From Eleginops maclovinus (lineage: Eukaryota > Chordata > Actinopteri > Perciformes > Eleginopidae): a stretch of 64,000 nt of DNA. The position numbers and the translations under genes were made by a program. This document shows, one piece after another, positions 59,053 through 64,000 of this stretch (its first letter is position 1; each line of letters opens with the position of its first letter). The stretch spans positions 2,170,001-2,234,000 of the forward strand of contig NC_086368.1 in assembly GCF_036324505.1 (NCBI RefSeq), read 5' to 3'. The notes below the pieces were generated by a model that worked only from the letters and a program-made list of their open reading frames with translations, ran no database searches and was not told where the DNA came from.

Positions 59053-61346
59053 TAACTTATTTTTCATTTTCTTGATTTGGCTATATATAATTAAAGCATT
59101 TACTTGACCTGATTACGCTCAAATGCACAAAAAGGTGGCAAACCACTCACTGGTTACCTGCTGGCCCTTTATTGAAAACCATGGGGTTTATCCTCTGCGG
59201 ATTATACATACACATGTACAAAATCCCAAGCTAATCCAACCACAGTGGAAGAGATATTGAAATCTGGACCAAGTGGTTAACAGACAAACTCTCTCATGCA
59301 TAAACATCTTATGCATACTAAAAACAATAACTACACATCACACCACCGTCCACAAACGTACTTACACCTTTCCTGCTGAATGATCCTTCCTAAATGAACA
59401 TTAATCCTCAGACACTGGTCAGACACTCAAATACTTAGATGAGTCTGACATCAGTATTGTAAGAGTTTATCTAAAATTGTTCTCAGATGGAGAATATATT
59501 TGTCTTATATATATTAAAAATATCTTTTGCAGAATCAAATGAAATCATATTTTATATATTTTATTTGTATTAATTATATATTGGTTGCTCTTTCAGTGTC
59601 AGTCCCAGCACCGTTCATTTTCTTTATGTCAAATCAGTCACTGGCTCAACATTTAAAAAATGGATTCAATAAAAGTGTGATAAAAAAGTCATCATGTTCC
59701 CAGACATGTTAAATGATGTTCATTTTCTGTAGAGAGAAGCAAAGCCTCAGGTTGGCTACTAACTGGCTGTATCTGTGTTTGTCTTTTAAAAAAAAATCTG
59801 CTTTCCTTCAGCCGTCTGACAATTGAATTTCCTGCCGTTGTATTCAGGAGCAACAACAAAAGGTTTTCAACAACATTTTCCCATTCTGGCTTTAACTCGT
59901 TACTTTCCAGATAAACCACTTCCTCTGCAATACACTGATGTAAGAACTGCACAGCTGAGTCTCCACCCAGGCCACATTATATTCCTGGTTCAGAATACAG
60001 GATATTATAATAATTTGCAGAGTGAAGAACATGGAGATCATCCCACACCAGAGATCTCACTCTTTTATTGCTCACTTCCTTTATTCCAATTAAAATCTAA
60101 CATTAAAGATCACAAAAATATTCCCCGTTTGACAACCCACAACATCTGACCATGTTCAATTCATCTTTACCACAGAAGGACATCGGCAAGGCTTATTAGT
60201 CTAGTATGGACCTGAAGTGCAGTCACATTGTACGTTATACGCTTTCACACACAGTTTACAGTTCAAGTTGTGATTTGCATTGCTCTTATCCATATCTATG
60301 ACACCCATTAAACAGTGACATCATGTCATTTTCAAGAACAATAGTAGTAAAAAACTAAAGAAACTCTACAATGGTCATTTCTTTCAAAGCCTTAAACATG
60401 TGATCTTCATCGTGTGTCCTTCATTGATTTATTTCAACCATCACCATGATCTCTTACTAACCTTAACCTAAATATAGTGTTACATTTACCTTCCGGAAAC
60501 CAAATCCACTTGCTAGCTTCTTCCACAGTTTTCAATCCAATCCTGGGGGTATAAATAGAATCCAAATTGACCTGTTTTCTCATAGTCATTTGAATAGTAC
60601 AAAAGTAGATGAAGTAAACTGGTTCGACCACTTGCCATTTTACTCAAACCTGTGTCTATAAAGCATGGTGGAATCAGCAGGCTAGGGAAGGCGTTACTCA
60701 TCTGGCAAGAGCATTGTGCGTTCCTACACCAACAAGAACATGTGGATGAGGTATGGTTATTTTACTTGTGTCCTCTGGCTCACCATGCTTTGACACCTTA
60801 CTCCTCCCACTGCTCGCCTCAGCTGTGAATACAGAACTCCACCTCATTTAGTCAACACTGACTCATAGGGAGGTTATCACCCACTACAATCTTATAGCTA
60901 CAAGGTCTCAATGGAAGAAAAATGGCCGCTGTAATGACAATCCTGCTGTTGAGATGAATGGGAATATCCTTTGTGCTCCATTTCTATCTATTCATTTTCT
61001 CCGCAGATTGAATTTGGTATCTTGCCACGGAGGCTGTAAAGTGGATTTAGTGCAGAACTTACGTAGGTCCTGTCAGCTGTTAGAAAGACACTAGTTGCAA
61101 ATATTATACCAAGTCAGATGTGCTCCAGAAAAGCCAGCAACTGGACCCAGAGTAAATACAACGCTGTGTTGTCATGTTGAGAGGCCTATTGGATCAGAAA
61201 TGGAGGAGGCTTGTAGCAGTCAAACCAAGAGTGGCATTCAATAACCAAAACGCAAAAAACCTTCTCAACACGACGTGATGAAGCTTCTCCTGCAGACATT
61301 CTTTTTTTTTGTGACCAATTTTGTATATATTTTTTTGTCCTCACAG
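59051..61346. other. ptprg intron, nothing recognised
   Basis: Short frames only (longest 108 codons at 59823, no domain). Confidence 0.4.
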
Positions 61347-61414
61347 TATTAGTATCTTATCATTTGTATTCATGTATACCCCATACATGAATACAAATTA
61401 TAAAGACACTAATA
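61347..61414. repeat. 30-bp-arm hairpin
   Basis: The arm from tattagtatcttat through atttgtattcatgta is followed after a loop of a few bases by its near-complete inverse (tacatgaatacaaat, then a decayed remainder ending actaata). Could be a tiny palindromic repeat or a hairpin-capped duplication. Confidence 0.7.
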
Positions 61415-61664
61415 CGAAAAGAAAAGGAAAAAGATAGGGAGTCCCTATCCCCACGCCACCCCGTCCCTCCCCCTTCCCACCCCTCTTGCTATTTCACAGC
61501 AATCATACCTGATGTTTGTTAGCTATCGTCGGGGTACATCTATTATATTATTTATATTTATATTATACTATTACCATTCATAACCTGCAGCGATTCTCAT
61601 GCATGCATTCTTGTCAAGCTTGAATCACTCTCTTCAGATCAAGCTCGACGGTGACATCAGAGTA

Positions 61665-61865
61665 CACTGAATAAGCAGAAACGTTGACTTTAATTAAATG
61701 TACAACAGTTTTTACATAACTGTATTATGTCAATTGAAAGCAATAATATTACATTTTAATAAAAAAGATATGGTTCAACTTAATAGTATTGCTTTCAACT
61801 GACCTAATACAGTTGTGTGAAATCTGTTGAAATAAAACATTTAATTAAAGTCAATGTTTCAGTGT
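61665..61865. mobile_element. Palindromic MITE, copy 4
   Basis: Left arm agaaacgttgactttaatta and right arm taattaaagtcaatgtttca are inverse, with ttgctttcaact in the centre. Same family as 36819-37032. Confidence 0.8.
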
Positions 61866-64000
61866 GATGTCAACAATATAGATCTGTTAGGACACCAACT
61901 AGCAGACTTTGGGTTCCTCTAATATGTGACTTTGTGCTAAATGTGTTTTACCATAGCTGTGGCATTAAATATTAATACTCTAGTGAGGAGGCTAATGGAC
62001 GATTAGATGAGAAGACAGCTTTTCTGACGCATCGCAGGAGGCTCACAGATCAGAACACTCGCCATGTGATCACAGCCTCACTCTGCTCCGGCTCATGTTA
62101 GACTTTCATTGGCCCTTCTCCTCCGCTGCTGCCTGGCTCCCAGGTGCAGGTGGAAGATAAAAGAACCCACAGGCCGTCACTTCACGAGCTGCCTCGCCAA
62201 ACAAATCTTCATCCTTCTCCTCTTTCAAGCCTCATGCATGCTGGAATCTGGCACGGAGCGCATTCAAGAGCGGGGAAGTTTGTCTTGTGTGTTTAGACGC
62301 TTCCTGAATTTAGTTCGAAGCGAGACACAGCAAAGCGTGTGTTGGGTTCTTGAGAATACTAATTTAGATGCATATTCCTGTCCCTTCATCCTCTATTCCC
62401 TAAGTACACGCCACCATCCCCCCCACACATTGCTATCAACACCCTATCTTCCTCCTTCTCCGGCTCGCTCTGTCGCACGGATTCGACGGAGCTGAAAATA
62501 CATCTCTGCACTTGGGGAGGCAGCGGGAGACAAGGCTTGTCAGAGGGAGGGAGGGTGGGAGGAAGAGGAGGAAGGTTGGAGGAATGAGATGGGGGGATGG
62601 AAGGGGACCTGTGGTTCTATCTGTTGCTGATGAAGACCCCCCCCCCCCCCCCCCCGCTGTCTCCATACCTGTCAAATGACCCACCCCGCTGCACTCATCA
62701 CCCTCCCCCGCCCTAGAATTCCTCCTCCTTCCTGTCACCCTCCCTCCTCATACGTTTTGATTGAAACTGTGGATCAAAATCCTCCCCCTCATCTTGTCTC
62801 ATGTCATAATTTCTCTCCATGTGTTTGTTATTCTTCTCTTTTCAACCCCTTTCTTCCCATTCACCTCCTCTGATGACAGCTCCCCCCTCCCGTCATACTC
62901 TACTTCCTCTCCTCTCCTCCAAAGCTTTTTTTTAGTGGTCCAAGGCGTATGAGTGATGTGTTGATGAAAATGATCAACGTGCTTTTTATTTAATTTCTTT
63001 AGTTTGCATAAAAAAAATAATAACTGCACCTACGACTGAGTAGCAGATAGTTGCTCATGTGAAGATTTCCCAAAAGTAACAATAGGTAATCAAAATTGTT
63101 ACTTTAAAAAGCACCAAGAGTTAATGTGTTGCATGTTTAGGATCTAATGGATGGTGTTCTGTCCAGCTCTGCAGCTTTCTCGCAATAGAGTCTTTTTGTA
63201 TTGCCTTTCAAAAGGAACCCATTTTTCTGTAATTCATCATTCAAAGCTGAACTATTCCATATCTTCACAATTAATCAAATGGCTGTGTGGTTGCTCTGAG
63301 GGGTTTCTTTCCAGCTTAAGCGTCAGTTCAGCCCCAGACACATGAAGTTAGCAGCTCAGTGGAAGCATTAGCAGCTACAGAGCCAGATGCTCTCCTCAAA
63401 CGACAGAATGAATATTGGACTATTTGTCCAGAAACATGACACATAGATTGCCATTAAATTACAAAAAGAAAAAAGAAATGCCTTCCAGAAATAAAATATA
63501 GCTGTTAGCTGTCTTTAAATCTTTTGGATATTTAGTCATGGACACAGCAGCCTCTCAAGGTTTCTATGTTGAGACTGTTAGTGAATATTTTTTGACACTG
63601 TTCATCGTTTTCTCCTTCCTCAGTCTGCGTTCCCATGACATAGGTCTTTAGACCTTGGGGTTGCTGTAATCTCCCTTAAGGAGGGGCAGCTTGGGGGCTT
63701 TGTTGATGCCAGTCTATGACCGAGCACAAACTGACCTGAGATAGTTTATTGTTCAGGGTCGTCTAGAAGCCCTTCTTATCTGGAACGTAGGTTCTTTTCC
63801 ATGGACCACAGCTTTCGTTAGATTCAGGGTCCATATTTGTTTACTCTCACTGATGAGGAATGATTATACACTCTGAACGAGTTAAAACCTCAGACTGCAG
63901 AAGAGATCTTCAGAATTGGTCGGGCAATCGCTCTGTCAACTCGTGGCTGCAGCACATGTCTTGTCAATTCTCCATCCCTTAACTTCATAATAAACCTTCA
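61866..64000. other. ptprg intron to window end, no gene recognised
   Basis: Includes a C homopolymer of about 18 (62638-62655) and pyrimidine-rich DNA at 62400-62930. The frame at 62109-62495 has no domain. Confidence 0.45.

Noticed and set aside
62109..62495. 128-codon frame
   Set aside because: No domain or splice signals; lies in pyrimidine-rich intron DNA.

Overview
This window is vertebrate nuclear DNA, most likely from a ray-finned (percomorph-type) fish. The signs are GT-AG introns many kilobases long, dense (CA)n and other microsatellites, and a repeat mix typical of teleosts: hAT MITEs, TTAA-target elements, a Tc1 element, L2/CR1-type LINE fragments and tRNA-derived SINEs. No bacterial-style genes are present, and nearly all open frames are chance ORFs or repeat-derived.

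The only host gene I can support is a receptor-type protein tyrosine phosphatase gamma (ptprg) gene on the + strand. Two neighbouring exons of its extracellular carbonic-anhydrase-like domain lie at 23765-23860 and 38821-38887, separated by a 15 kb intron. Everything else is intron: more than 23 kb upstream and more than 25 kb downstream. A TTC/TTG tract of about 200 bp begins about 30 bp after the first exon's donor site.

Layout. 1-3.3 kb: a fish repeat interrupted by a 2.2 kb inverted-repeat element. 4.2-5.7 kb: a hAT MITE carrying an expanded 33-bp minisatellite. 7.5 kb: a tRNA-SINE with target duplication. 9.5-10.2, 17.0-17.7 and 44.9-47.7 kb: three LTR-like copies. 10.6-11.0, 14.9-15.8 and 18.9-19.6 kb: TTAA elements. 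11.6-12.4, 15.9, 20.6-21.8, 26.1-27.5, 30.1-30.8, 35.0-35.9 and 37.9-38.1 kb: further hAT-type MITEs. 26.4-27.3 and 54.5-55.7 kb: dead LINEs. 27.6-29.3 kb: an apparently intact Tc1 transposon. 36.8, 52-53, 56.6 and 61.7 kb: copies of a palindromic MITE.

The most remarkable stretch is 43125-51213, a nested stack of mobile elements. A decayed hAT element (8-bp duplication, BED-finger remnant) holds a TTAA element with a broken P2X7-tail-like gene. That element holds a hAT/Buster-like copy, an LTR-like fragment and two 2.4 kb elements of one family. The 2.4 kb elements have TGT...ACA ends and CCGG target duplications, both hallmarks of Ginger1 transposons. They also have unusually long (about 0.8 kb) terminal inverted repeats containing tRNA-like Pol III boxes, and a small central gene remnant ending in a spliced PHD-like zinc finger. 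One CCGG insertion can be checked against an empty site elsewhere in this window.
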